From Gordonia gummivorans (GTDB taxonomy: Bacteria; Actinomycetota; Actinomycetes; Mycobacteriales; Mycobacteriaceae): 64,000 nt of DNA. Below the pieces are notes generated by a model. The model saw only the letters and a program-made list of their open reading frames with translations. It did not search any database and was not told where the DNA came from. The stretch lies in the NCBI RefSeq assembly GCF_022513585.1, contig NZ_JAKWBF010000020.1:1-64000 (forward strand), in the 5' to 3' direction. Position 1 is the stretch's first letter. Each line of letters starts with the position of its first letter. Shown here piece after piece: positions 51,837-61,667 of the stretch. Both the position numbers and the translations under genes were made by a program.

Positions 51837-52661
51837 TCAGTCGGCGGGAGCGGAACGCTGCGGCGGGAAGAATCGCCGCATCGCGCCGATCCCGACGGCA
51901 CCCACGACGATCAAGGTGACGCCGAGGGTCGTCGACGTCGAATCGGTGACCAACCCGATGATCCCCACGATCAGGACGAACACCGGCACCCAGTCGAACA
52001 GACGCGCCAGCGAAGCCGGTGGATCGGTCTCGATGCCCTGTTTCGCCAGCGCACGATTGGGGCCGTAGTCGGGGTAGAACTCGGTGAAGGCGATCGCGAA
52101 CACGGTGGCTCCGATCTGCACGATCCACCCGGTCCAGAAGTTCCCCGAGTCGTCGAGCACCGCGTCACCGATCGCGCCGGCGATCGCGGAAACAGCGAAC
52201 GCCGCAACCCACGCCCAGGTGATCACGTAGTTGGTCCGGATGAACAGCGGCTGCTCCCAGAACTCCGAATCCACTTGTTCGCGTGCGTATTCCAGCGTGA
52301 ACGGGCGTCGGATCACGATCGATCCCAACGCGAAGCAGACCAGCGCGACGTTGGCGATCTCGCCGCCCCACAGCTCCAGCCACTCGATGGTCCCCGTCGA
52401 CGCGAACAACCCGATGGTGGCGAGCACCGCGAAGAACGCGGTGTCGAACCACTCGAGGAGTTTGATGGTGTTTCCGAGCCGCCAGTTGGCGAACACCACG
52501 AGAATCGCCAGACCGAGCGCCGCCGAGACAGCTTCCTCGTACCGGCCCGGGCCGGTGAACACCGACATGACGATCCATGGCGCCAGTCCGGCCAGCGGCG
52601 AGTTGAGGAAGGCACGGACCAACGAGGTGACGTGGCGACCTGCGCCGGTGTCTGCGCTCAT
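51837..52661 (-). CDS. Multi-helix membrane protein of unknown family
   Basis: This 274-aa protein has six or seven hydrophobic segments (LAPWIVMSVFTGP, AALGLAILVVFANWRLG, AFFAVLATIGLFAS, VALVCFALGSIVI, YVITWAWVAAFAVSAIAGAIG, VPVFVLIVGIIGLVT and others). I do not recognise a family. It is convergent with the thioesterase gene, 3 bp apart. No RBS choice beyond the ATG at 52661. Confidence 0.75.
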   Translation of the reverse strand: MSADTGAGRHVTSLVRAFLNSPLAGLAPWIVMSVFTGPGRYEEAVSAALGLAILVVFANWRLGNTIKLLEWFDTAFFAVLATIGLFASTGTIEWLELWGGEIANVALVCFALGSIVIRRPFTLEYAREQVDSEFWEQPLFIRTNYVITWAWVAAFAVSAIAGAIGDAVLDDSGNFWTGWIVQIGATVFAIAFTEFYPDYGPNRALAKQGIETDPPASLARLFDWVPVFVLIVGIIGLVTDSTSTTLGVTLIVVGAVGIGAMRRFFPPQRSAPAD

Positions 52662-52689
52662 GGTCGCAGCCTAGTGGTGTGTCCCGTCC

Positions 52690-54261
52690 TCAAAGGAGGT
52701 TCTCGACGAGTGTCATGGCCAAGCGTGCTTCTACCGCCGAGACCGGTGGTGGGATGGTCTCGGTGAGTTGGTATGCGGCCGACGGTGGCGGGTCGGGTTC
52801 GGTGTGGTGGATTCGGCCGCGCGCCTTCTCGAGTTGTTGGTCGAACAGTGCCCGGATGTCGGGGCGCCGGTTCACGCGCGCCGGATTGGGTGGCGCCCCG
52901 GGTCGGTGGTTACGCCGCCACCAGGTGCGTCCGACCAACTCGCCGCTGCGATACACCCCGGTGGTGTAATCCCCGAGCCGATCACTGACCATCCGATTGT
53001 GCTTCGGACACGCAGGTGCGAGGTCGACGATGTCGGTGCGCCCACCCTCGGCCCAATCACGGTGCGCATGATGCATTTCCACGTGCGTGGCCGGCTGATC
53101 ACAGCCCGGCGCCGAACACACCTCCCCGTCCTCACGGGCAAACGACATCAACCGCTGCGCCAGGGTCGCGCACCGCTTGGACCGGCCCTCATACAGGGCC
53201 AGGGGAATGCTGTCGGCGAACACCGCCAAATACTGGTCGGCCTCGGCCGCCAACCGCACCACATCGGCCATCGGCACCAACGACCCGGTCGCCGTCGTAC
53301 CGAACCCGGCCTTGGCGACCAGATCCTCGAGGTGCACCTTGATGATCACCTGCACCGGCAACCCGCGATGGGTCTTGCCCAACAGGCCGTCGGTGAACAC
53401 CGCTTTCAGCAACGCCGAAAGCGCATCATGGTTGCGTTGAGCCTGCGACCGGCCATCACGGGCGGCGGCCGCTTTCAACTGGTCGGGGTCGGCGTCGTCC
53501 TCGGCACCACTGGGCGAGTCGGGATCGGTCGGGTTGTTGAGGCCGGGTTTGGCCCACACCGCCAACAGCATGTCCACCAGCGCCCGGGTTTCCGGGTCGA
53601 GGTGCGCGGTCAGTTTCGACATCTGTTGCGCGTTCTGCCGATTCAGCCACAGATTGCGTTGCCGTTTACGATCGGCGTCATCGGACAGTTCCCCATCCGG
53701 ATCCAGATGCGCCAGCAGGCGCTGCCCCAACGCGTTGATCTCGTCCGGCGTGTGTTCGGCAGCCAACCCCGACAGCGTCGCTTCCGCGGCGACCTGCTTG
53801 TCGTGGGACACCTTGTGCGGGATGGCATCCAACATCTCCGCGGTCTTGCGTACATGGCCGGGCCCCACAAGCCCATCGGCGAACGCGGCCGACAGCGTCG
53901 GATACCTCGGCTCCCTCAACTGCCCATCAAATTCCCGGAAGCGGCCGGTCGCGGCCATCTGATCTTTGCGTCGCGCCGGGTCCGACACCCGCAACTCGAC
54001 ATTCAGGAAGTTGGTGAGACTACGAAACCCCATCGCACGGGGCACATTCCGATCCGACAGCTCCAGCACCTGCCGATTACCTTGAAACGTCATCCGATTG
54101 ATCGCACGCTCCTGAGCCTGCGCGACAGCCACCAACTCGGCATCCGAACACCGCGTCAGATCCGCGGCCGCCAACCGATCCAGCAACCCGTCGATCTCGG
54201 TGAGCAGACCAGGAACCTCCGACAACGACGACTCCGCCGCTTGGCCGATCTGCTGATCCAT
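52690..54261 (-). CDS. DUF222 / 13E12-type HNH endonuclease
   Basis: This 523-aa protein has an N-terminal DUF222 domain (about 15-360: LTEIDGLLDRLAAADLTRCSDAELV, RSLTNFLNVELRVSDPARR, LSAAFADGLVGPGHVRK). A C-terminal HNH domain follows (CSAPGCDQPATHVEMHHAHRDWAEGGRTDIVDL and CPKHNRMV). I chose the ATG at 54261 (MDQQIGQA) with GGGGGTGAG upstream, because the earlier GTG at 54294 lies inside a LexA box. It stands between unrelated genes and is a second copy of the family beside the fragment at 1-347. Function in the family is not settled; DNA cleavage is inferred from HNH. Confidence 0.9.
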   Translation of the reverse strand: MDQQIGQAAESSLSEVPGLLTEIDGLLDRLAAADLTRCSDAELVAVAQAQERAINRMTFQGNRQVLELSDRNVPRAMGFRSLTNFLNVELRVSDPARRKDQMAATGRFREFDGQLREPRYPTLSAAFADGLVGPGHVRKTAEMLDAIPHKVSHDKQVAAEATLSGLAAEHTPDEINALGQRLLAHLDPDGELSDDADRKRQRNLWLNRQNAQQMSKLTAHLDPETRALVDMLLAVWAKPGLNNPTDPDSPSGAEDDADPDQLKAAAARDGRSQAQRNHDALSALLKAVFTDGLLGKTHRGLPVQVIIKVHLEDLVAKAGFGTTATGSLVPMADVVRLAAEADQYLAVFADSIPLALYEGRSKRCATLAQRLMSFAREDGEVCSAPGCDQPATHVEMHHAHRDWAEGGRTDIVDLAPACPKHNRMVSDRLGDYTTGVYRSGELVGRTWWRRNHRPGAPPNPARVNRRPDIRALFDQQLEKARGRIHHTEPDPPPSAAYQLTETIPPPVSAVEARLAMTLVENLL

Positions 54262-54284
54262 GCTCACCCCCGAATCCGGATCAC

Positions 54285-54300
54285 TCGAACTCACGTTCGA
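54285..54300. promoter_or_regulatory. LexA (SOS) box
   Basis: TCGAAC-TCAC-GTTCGA is an exact match to the actinobacterial SOS consensus TCGAAC-N4-GTTCGA. It lies 24 bp upstream of the DUF222 ATG at 54261, so the gene is probably damage-inducible. SOS control of 13E12-family genes has been reported in mycobacteria, as I recall. Confidence 0.85.
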
Positions 54301-54380
54301 GAGTACATGAAGGCGGTCGGAGGCGCAACTCCCAGTTCTGAAGCTTTGAAAAGATCTGCGCTGCAGCGCAATTGATCAAA

Positions 54381-56066
54381 TCAGCGCAGTGGAAGACGGC
54401 ACCACGGACTGGTCGGATCCATCACCAGTCGCAGGATTGTCGGCCGCGTCTCGGCGAACGAGGCCTCGGCGGCACGGACCGGATGGTCGTCCCCCTCCGC
54501 GACGGTGAATGCGCGCCCCCATTCGAATCCCGCCGCGTACTCGCGCCAGTCGGGATACACCTGCGCAGCCTTCCGCCCGGCCGCCAGAATGACCTCCCAC
54601 GCCCGGTACGGATGCAGGAACTCCAGATACGTGGAGTAGCGCACAAGGATCACCAGTCTCGAGAGGTCCCATGCAGCAACGCTTCCGGGTGGGACGTCGG
54701 GTCGTCCCTGTGCGTAACCGACGATGCTCAGGCAGGTGTCGAGCACGGCCGGATTGAGCGCCGGAAAGTCGTGCAAGATGCGGTCGCGGCCGAAGCTCCC
54801 CCGCGACCGGATGGCGGCCAGTACCGGATCGTAGTCCGGCGCGTCCAGGCCGAGCATCAGCAGTTCGATTGTGTCCTCGGCAGATTCGCCGTCAATGATG
54901 CCCCAGGTGTCGCGCAGCTGCTTGCGGAGGCTGCGCTTGCCACCGGTCACGAGGAGTTCGTCGACCGGGTCGTCGGTCGACGACAGTGCGAAGTACGCAC
55001 CGCACGCCAGCCCACGCAGATGCTCGGGCGGATGCGGATTGCCGGTCCACGGGATCGGTGGGCCGATCACCGGCGGGATCGGCGCCGGCACGCTCGTCTC
55101 CGCAAAGGTGATTGTTTGCTGCGCAACTGGTCCGGTAATGGTCGACTGCGGCCAAACATCGCGGGACGGATGTGGCGTCGGCGCAGTCGGGCCGGGTGCC
55201 GGCGCGACGGCTTCCGTCGAGCGGCTCGTGAGCGCGGCGACAAGATCGTCCGCGAAGTCGGCACATCGGAGGTAGCGCTGCGACGGCGCTTTTGCCAGTG
55301 CACGGGAGAAGACGGCGTCGAGTTCCACCGGCAGTCCGGCCCGATGGGCGCGCGGCGAGGGAACCGGCGTCGTGAGGTGATGGTGGAGTACTGCAACCAG
55401 ATTGGGACCCGAGTAGGGTGGTGCTCCGACGAGCATCTCGAAGATGGTGCACGCCAACTGGTACTGGTCGGCCGCCCCGGTGAGCCTTTCTGCGGCGGCC
55501 TGCTCGGGCGCACAGTAGGCCAGGCTGCCGACAAACGCGCCGGTCGACGTCAACGCCGAACCAGAGTCCTGCGGCTTGGCGATCCCGAAGTCGGCCAGGT
55601 AGACCCTGCGTCGTCGGCCCTGACCGACAAGGATGTTCCCAGGTTTCACGTCGCGGTGCAGCAGACCGTTCTCGTGGGCATGGTCGAGCGCGTCGGCGAC
55701 GGAGACCGCCACGTCGATCACCAGGTCGTCAGGCAGAACCCGGCCAGGCGCATCGGCCGCGAGCGCTGCGACGTCCGAGCCGTCGATGTAGGCCATGGAG
55801 ATCCACAGCCGCTCGCGATGCTCCCCTCGGTCGTACAGCGGAACAATATTGGGGTGCAACAGGGTTGACGCGACGTCGGCTTCGCGACCGAAACGCTCCC
55901 GGAACTGTGCGTCGTGCTGATACATGGGTGCAAGCACCTTGAGTGCGTCCTGTCGCGGCAAGCGCGGGTGGGTGGCCAGGTACACCTCGCCCATCCCGCC
56001 GACACCGAGCCGCCGGACGACCCGATATCCGGCGAACTCGTCACCCTCGCCGAGCGTGCCGGTCAT
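54381..56066 (-). CDS. Ser/Thr protein kinase fused to a DUF1266 domain
   Basis: This 561-aa protein has an N-terminal Hanks-type kinase: glycine loop RLGVGGMGEVYLA, K43 in ALKVLAP, HRDVKPGN (catalytic Asp about 139), DFG 159-161 and GSLAYCAPEQ. A Pro/Ala linker (about 285-340) follows. The C-terminus (about 345-561) reads GLACGAYFALSS, DTWGIIDGESAEDTIELL, AAWDLSRLVILVRYSTYL and FEWGRAF, the DUF1266 pattern. There is no transmembrane helix, unlike most mycobacterial PknA-L kinases, so it is cytosolic. Its start overlaps the upstream phosphatase stop by 4 bp. Confidence 0.88.
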   Translation of the reverse strand: MTGTLGEGDEFAGYRVVRRLGVGGMGEVYLATHPRLPRQDALKVLAPMYQHDAQFRERFGREADVASTLLHPNIVPLYDRGEHRERLWISMAYIDGSDVAALAADAPGRVLPDDLVIDVAVSVADALDHAHENGLLHRDVKPGNILVGQGRRRRVYLADFGIAKPQDSGSALTSTGAFVGSLAYCAPEQAAAERLTGAADQYQLACTIFEMLVGAPPYSGPNLVAVLHHHLTTPVPSPRAHRAGLPVELDAVFSRALAKAPSQRYLRCADFADDLVAALTSRSTEAVAPAPGPTAPTPHPSRDVWPQSTITGPVAQQTITFAETSVPAPIPPVIGPPIPWTGNPHPPEHLRGLACGAYFALSSTDDPVDELLVTGGKRSLRKQLRDTWGIIDGESAEDTIELLMLGLDAPDYDPVLAAIRSRGSFGRDRILHDFPALNPAVLDTCLSIVGYAQGRPDVPPGSVAAWDLSRLVILVRYSTYLEFLHPYRAWEVILAAGRKAAQVYPDWREYAAGFEWGRAFTVAEGDDHPVRAAEASFAETRPTILRLVMDPTSPWCRLPLR

Positions 56067-56887
56067 CGAGAATCGGAAGCTGGGTCAAGATACTTGAGCC
56101 GCAAGCCATCCTGCTCGTCGGAACCGATGCCCAGTCCGTCGGCGAAATAGCTGTCGATACCACCGAAGCGCTGTTCAACCTCGTCGAAGGCCGCCTCCAG
56201 ATACTTCCGCTCGACGCCCAGCACCGGCCGGAGGTCGTCGGGGTTACCGCCGGCCGCGGCGAAGGCGTCGAATACGGGTTTCAGTGCGGGGAGTAGTTGC
56301 TCGTTGGTCAGGAGGTAGTCGCGGAACACGTCGTCTCGCGATACCCCCATCAACGACAGGAACGACGCGGCCGCCCATCCCGTGCGGTCTTTGCCGGTGG
56401 TGCAGTGGAACAGCGCCGGAGTGTCGTCCTCGCCGAGCAGGCCGCGGAAGAAGCGTCGATAGGACGTCGTCGCGCTCGGCAGCGTGATCAGCTCGCGGTA
56501 GGTGCCCGATATGAGCGCCAGTGCTTCACCGTCTTCGAGGTACTTGCCCGCCTTCGCCACCTGCGCCGGATCGGTGAAGATCGTGACGAGGTTGGCCGGC
56601 AGGGCCGCAGCCGCGTCAGCGAGGACATCGAGCACCACCTCCGTCACCGACGGGATGCGGGCGTCGGGCTCAGCCGTGCGTTCGGCCAAGGTACGCAGGT
56701 CGTAGACGGTGCGTAGACCCAGCCGCTCGAGCGCCGCCAGGTCGTCGCCGTCGAGATGGTTGAGATCGGTCGACCGAAACACCAGCCCCTCCCGCACCGA
56801 CCTGCCGTCGGCTGTTCGCCAACCGCCGAGGTCACGAAGGTTCGGGAGGGTCGACAGAGCGATCGACTGGCCAGGCGTTCTCTTCAT
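56063..56887 (-). CDS. PtpB-like tyrosine/serine phosphatase, copy 1
   Basis: This 274-aa phosphatase has the CX5R loop HCTTGKDRTG (Cys about 162, Arg about 168), N-terminal PNLRDLGGWRT, and GVSRDDVFRDYLLTN after the loop. These features are shared with M. tuberculosis PtpB (Rv0153c). PtpB is exported and dephosphorylates Tyr, Ser/Thr and phosphoinositides. There is no signal peptide here. The TGA overlaps the kinase ATG, so the two genes are coupled. Confidence 0.92.
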   Translation of the reverse strand: MKRTPGQSIALSTLPNLRDLGGWRTADGRSVREGLVFRSTDLNHLDGDDLAALERLGLRTVYDLRTLAERTAEPDARIPSVTEVVLDVLADAAAALPANLVTIFTDPAQVAKAGKYLEDGEALALISGTYRELITLPSATTSYRRFFRGLLGEDDTPALFHCTTGKDRTGWAAASFLSLMGVSRDDVFRDYLLTNEQLLPALKPVFDAFAAAGGNPDDLRPVLGVERKYLEAAFDEVEQRFGGIDSYFADGLGIGSDEQDGLRLKYLDPASDSR

Positions 56888-56998
56888 GCGGAGATCATTT
56901 CAGACCCGAGACCGGCGCCGCGCGCAGCTTCTGGAATTCATCCGATCAGCGACCCGCCCGCCGCCTGCGGCACCAGCGCCGGACCAGGTGCGGTCAGA

Positions 56999-57059
56999 CC
57001 ACAGGAACACACCGCCACCCGTCGGATATTGGTACGCCCCAAACCCGACCACGTGCACT
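56999..57059. repeat. Interspersed ~60-bp element, copy B
   Basis: CCACAGGAACAC ... GGTACGCC ... CCACGTGCACT matches copy A at 2268-2330 in ends, core and orientation. It fills the space between the two phosphatase genes, touching the stop of the upstream one (57059). On the minus strand the copy can form a CGG/CCG-closed hairpin around GGCGTAC. Confidence 0.55.
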
Positions 57060-57871
57060 CACTCGACGAGGTAATGCTCGCGCAGCCGGTCTCGCGCGTC
57101 GGCGTCGATGCCGAGGGCCTCGCCGAAGTAGTCGTCGATGCTCCCGTACTGAATCGCCACCTCGTCGAACGCGACGTTGAGGTAGGTGGCTGTCACGCCG
57201 AGCAAGGGACGCAGGAGGTCGGCGTCGCCGCCGGCCGCCTCGAACCCGTCGAACACCGGCGCCATCGCCGGCAGGAACAGGTCGTTGGTCAGCAGGTAGT
57301 CGCGGTACACATCGTCGCGGTCGACGCCCATGAGGGTGAGGAAAGACGCTGCCGCCCAACCGGTCCGGTCCTTGCCCGCGGTGCAGTGGAAGAGCGTCGG
57401 AGTTCCGTCGAGCATGCCGGTGAAAAGATCCCGGTACGCGCGCTTGGCGCTCGGGAGGTTCACCAGCCCTCGGTAGGAGCCGATCATGTGCTCGACGCCG
57501 CTGCCGTCGGCGAGACGCTCGTTGGCCTTCGCCACCGCCTCGGGGTCGGCGATCAGGACGTCGAGGTGCGCCGGTGCCGCCACCTCGGCGGCGTCGGCGA
57601 GAACGTCGAGCAGCACCGCGCGCGCATCGCCGATCACCGGATCGGGAGCGGCGTCGGCCTCGGCAACCGAACGCAGATCGGCGATGGTCTGCAGGCCCAG
57701 GCCGGCGAGGTATGCGCGGTCGGAATCCGACGCCTTGTCGAGCGCAGCGGACCGGAACAGACGTCCGGTGACGACGCGTCGTCCGTCGCGAGTGTCCCAG
57801 CCGCCGACATCGCGAAAGTTGGCGATGTCGGTCAGCGCTGGTTTGTCGATCTGCTCGGTCACGTTCACCAT
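57059..57871 (-). CDS. PtpB-like tyrosine/serine phosphatase, copy 2
   Basis: This 270-aa phosphatase has the CX5R loop HCTAGKDRTG (Cys about 163) with IANFRDVGGWDTRDGRRV, SAKRAYRDLF and GVDRDDVYRDYLLTN. It is a tandem paralogue of the gene at 56063-56887. The ATG at 57871 or the GTG at 57865 may be used. It is the first gene of a phosphatase-phosphatase-kinase cluster; 171 bp, including a repeat element, separate the two phosphatase genes. Confidence 0.92.
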   Translation of the reverse strand: MVNVTEQIDKPALTDIANFRDVGGWDTRDGRRVVTGRLFRSAALDKASDSDRAYLAGLGLQTIADLRSVAEADAAPDPVIGDARAVLLDVLADAAEVAAPAHLDVLIADPEAVAKANERLADGSGVEHMIGSYRGLVNLPSAKRAYRDLFTGMLDGTPTLFHCTAGKDRTGWAAASFLTLMGVDRDDVYRDYLLTNDLFLPAMAPVFDGFEAAGGDADLLRPLLGVTATYLNVAFDEVAIQYGSIDDYFGEALGIDADARDRLREHYLVE

Positions 57872-57918
57872 TGTGGCGCGTGTCGGGCGTCACCGTTGAC
57901 CCAGGACCTCGTCTCACG

Positions 57919-57956
57919 CCGAAGGCCGGCCACCCTGCTGGGTGACCGGCCTTCGG
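57919..57956 (-). terminator. Hairpin terminator after groEL2
   Basis: A 17-bp stem with one mismatch (57919-57935 with 57940-57956, TGCT loop) lies 57 bp past the groEL2 stop and before the phosphatase operon. Confidence 0.75.
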
Positions 57957-58012
57957 TTGTTCGCTACGAAACGGGGTTTGGACTCAGAAGCCCATCCTCG
58001 TCGGAGACGAGA

Positions 58013-59734
<1,722 letters not shown>

Positions 59735-59747
59735 TCACCGTCCCGAC

Positions 59748-59774
59748 CTAGCACTCACACTACGCGAGTGCCAA
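59748..59774. promoter_or_regulatory. CIRCE operator 1 (groEL2)
   Basis: CTAGCACTC-N9-GAGTGCCAA matches the HrcA operator with two end mismatches. It lies between the second CIRCE copy and the groEL2 start. Confidence 0.85.
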
Positions 59775-59782
59775 TGACCGTT

Positions 59783-59809
59783 TTAGCACTCGGACCAGGC
59801 GAGTGCAAG
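59783..59809. promoter_or_regulatory. CIRCE operator 2 (groEL2)
   Basis: TTAGCACTC-N9-GAGTGCAAG is a near-exact CIRCE. The two copies are 35 bp apart centre to centre, suggesting cooperative repression. The space to the divergent DUF4178 gene is only 77 bp, so HrcA could affect both sides. Confidence 0.88.
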
Positions 59810-59885
59810 GTCGGGACGCGGGCGTTCGCCTCCAGCCGAATGACAGTCGACGTGCATCGATCCCGGGTCGGTTAGGGTCGGTCGC

Positions 59886-60524
59886 GTGGAGTATCTGCTC
59901 GTGATCGTCGTCGCTTTGCTGGCGATCATCGCCGTCGTCGTGATCTTCAACTTCCTGGGCAATCGCAAACTGCGCAAACTCGAGGAACAGGGCCTCCACC
60001 AGCGCACCCACGGCCCGGCCGACCCGTTTTCCTCGGCCGACGACGACTCCGTCTACGGCAACCCGCGCACCCTCAAACCCGGCGACCTCGTCGAATTCCG
60101 CGGCCAGACGCACGCGGTTCGCGGAACCTTGGTGCTGACCCAGGGCAGCTTCCAATGGACCGAGCATTTTCTCGACACCGGCCTCGGCTCCAAGGCATGG
60201 CTGTCGGTGGAGGACGACCCCGATCTCGAGGTCATCCTGTGGCGTGAGCTCAAGGGCGTGACCACGGTCCCGGGCCCACAGACCATCGAACTCGACGGCG
60301 GCCGACGCTACGAATCCGACGAATCGGGGTCGGCGACGTTCACCTCGACGGGAACCACCGGCCTCAACCCGACCGGATCGCTGCGCTACCACGACTACCA
60401 GGCAGGCGACGAGCGTCTGTCCTTCGAGGACTTCGGTGGCGGCTGGGAGTGCGCGCGCGGCGAGGTGCTCGACGCGGGTGAGTACCGGATCTATCCGAGC
60501 AGCTCTGCTCCTGGACCGCCGTGA
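59886..60524 (+). CDS. DUF4178 protein, first gene of Rv2597-like operon
   Basis: This 212-aa protein has one N-terminal hydrophobic helix (YLLVIVVALLAIIAVVVIFNFL). A DUF4178 beta domain follows (LKPGDLVEFRGQTHAVRGTL, LEVILWRELKG, YESDESGSATF, CARGEVLDAGEYRIY). DUF4178 proteins occur with spermidine-synthase-like genes in actinobacteria. Its stop overlaps the DUF2617 start (4 bp). Confidence 0.88.
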   Translation: MEYLLVIVVALLAIIAVVVIFNFLGNRKLRKLEEQGLHQRTHGPADPFSSADDDSVYGNPRTLKPGDLVEFRGQTHAVRGTLVLTQGSFQWTEHFLDTGLGSKAWLSVEDDPDLEVILWRELKGVTTVPGPQTIELDGGRRYESDESGSATFTSTGTTGLNPTGSLRYHDYQAGDERLSFEDFGGGWECARGEVLDAGEYRIYPSSSAPGPP

Positions 60525-61063
60525 GTCCCGCTTCACCGCCCGACGGCTCGACCGAACTCGCCGTCGCGTTCGCTGACACCGGCGCCGGACAGCTCGGTTA
60601 TTCGCTGACCGCCCCGGAACAGCCGGCACTCGCCACGAGCTCTGGCGAACTCGGTGGGATCACTGTCTCGTTGCGATTGCTCGGTGCGAGTCATCAGGTG
60701 ATCGTCGACGACGGGAATCACCGTCTGTGCGAGACCGTGGCCTGCTTGCCCGAGGTGACGTCCGCGCTGCCCGAGTCCTTCCAGCACCTCGACTACTACT
60801 TCGCCTCCCGGGTCGACGCGGTGCATCCCGATGCGCTGGCCGACTTGGTCGACGACCTTCACCGTCGCGTCGCCGACCGCATCGCCGAAGGCATGCCGGC
60901 GCTGATCGGACATTTCCCGGGCGCGCCGCACGCGGTCACCGCGATCGTGGCCGACGACGAACCCGACGCGATCTCGTGGCACACCTGGCATACCTATCCG
61001 CAAGCCGGTGAAGTCGTGCTGACCACGAGCAGGCTGGGTCGGGGCGCGGTGATTTCGGCGTGA
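60521..61063 (+). CDS. DUF2617 protein
   Basis: This 180-aa protein has the DUF2617 pattern: VAFADTGAGQLGYSL, GASHQVIVDDG, ETVACLP and ISWHTWHTYPQAGEVVLTTSRLG. The function is unknown. It overlaps the genes on both sides by 4 bp (ATGA/GTGA type). It corresponds to Rv2598. Confidence 0.9.
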   Translation: MSPASPPDGSTELAVAFADTGAGQLGYSLTAPEQPALATSSGELGGITVSLRLLGASHQVIVDDGNHRLCETVACLPEVTSALPESFQHLDYYFASRVDAVHPDALADLVDDLHRRVADRIAEGMPALIGHFPGAPHAVTAIVADDEPDAISWHTWHTYPQAGEVVLTTSRLGRGAVISA

Positions 61064-61593
61064 GTGTGTCTCCCCCTGGCGGTTTCGGCGCACCCGAGCC
61101 CGATCCGCTCCGCTCGCTGCGTCGTACCCGAAACATCATCATCGCCGTGATCGCCGGGGTGACCATCCTGATCCTGATCGGCTCCTGTGGCTACAACGCC
61201 TTCAAGCAGAACAATGCTCGCCAGTACGTCACGTCGAACTATCAGCGCGACGCATCGCTGGACGAGAGCGGCGTGCAGGCCTACATCGCCGACGGCACAC
61301 CGTCGAAGGTCGCAGACGAGATCAGCGACGCCGAGAACCCCAACGACCGGCGCGAGGGTGATGCCGCCGCAGCGGGCGCCGTGGCCGGATCGCTGTTCAT
61401 GCAGTACCCCGACTACCTCATCGGCCTCTTCCCCTACGGCAACGACAAGACACGCGTGATGGTCAGTCGCGATTACCGGTCGGGCTACAACCACTATCAC
61501 AACTACGTCGGCGGATATTGGGTTCCCACACCGAATTTCGGCGGCAACGGGAGCGACAACCGCGGCGGCGGAAGCAACGGAGGCGGAAAATGA
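61060..61593 (+). CDS. DUF4247 protein
   Basis: This 177-aa protein has a membrane helix near residues 25-45 (IIIAVIAGVTILILIGSCG). An extracytoplasmic DUF4247 domain follows (GTPSKVADEISDAENPNDRRE, RVMVSRDYRSGYNHYHNYVGGYWVPTP), with a Gly/Asn/Ser tail. It corresponds to Rv2599. The GTG overlaps the DUF2617 stop. Confidence 0.9.
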   Translation: MSVSPPGGFGAPEPDPLRSLRRTRNIIIAVIAGVTILILIGSCGYNAFKQNNARQYVTSNYQRDASLDESGVQAYIADGTPSKVADEISDAENPNDRREGDAAAAGAVAGSLFMQYPDYLIGLFPYGNDKTRVMVSRDYRSGYNHYHNYVGGYWVPTPNFGGNGSDNRGGGSNGGGK

Positions 61594-61667
61594 CCTTCGA
61601 CGACGATCACCCTCACAGCACGACGGACCACGAAGAACCGGAGAATACTCATGATCTCGATAGGTGA
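61590..61667 (+). CDS. Possible 25-residue His/Asp-rich mini-ORF in the operon
   Basis: The ATG at 61590 overlaps the DUF4247 stop (ATGA) and has GGAGG 6 nt upstream. The frame encodes 25 residues (MTFDDDHPHSTTDHEEPENT, then HDLDR) and ends at a TGA inside the DUF350 gene (stop 61665-61667, after that gene's ATG at 61651). Its acidic and His-rich composition could bind metal, but it may only couple translation of DUF4247 to DUF350. GGAGG also falls in a Gly-codon run, which weakens the RBS argument. Confidence 0.4.
   Translation: MTFDDDHPHSTTDHEEPENTHDLDR

Noticed and set aside
52768..54375. A 535-codon plus-strand frame opposite the DUF222 gene
   Set aside because: DUF222 and HNH motifs are intact on the minus strand; the plus frame is an Arg/His/Gln-rich shadow.
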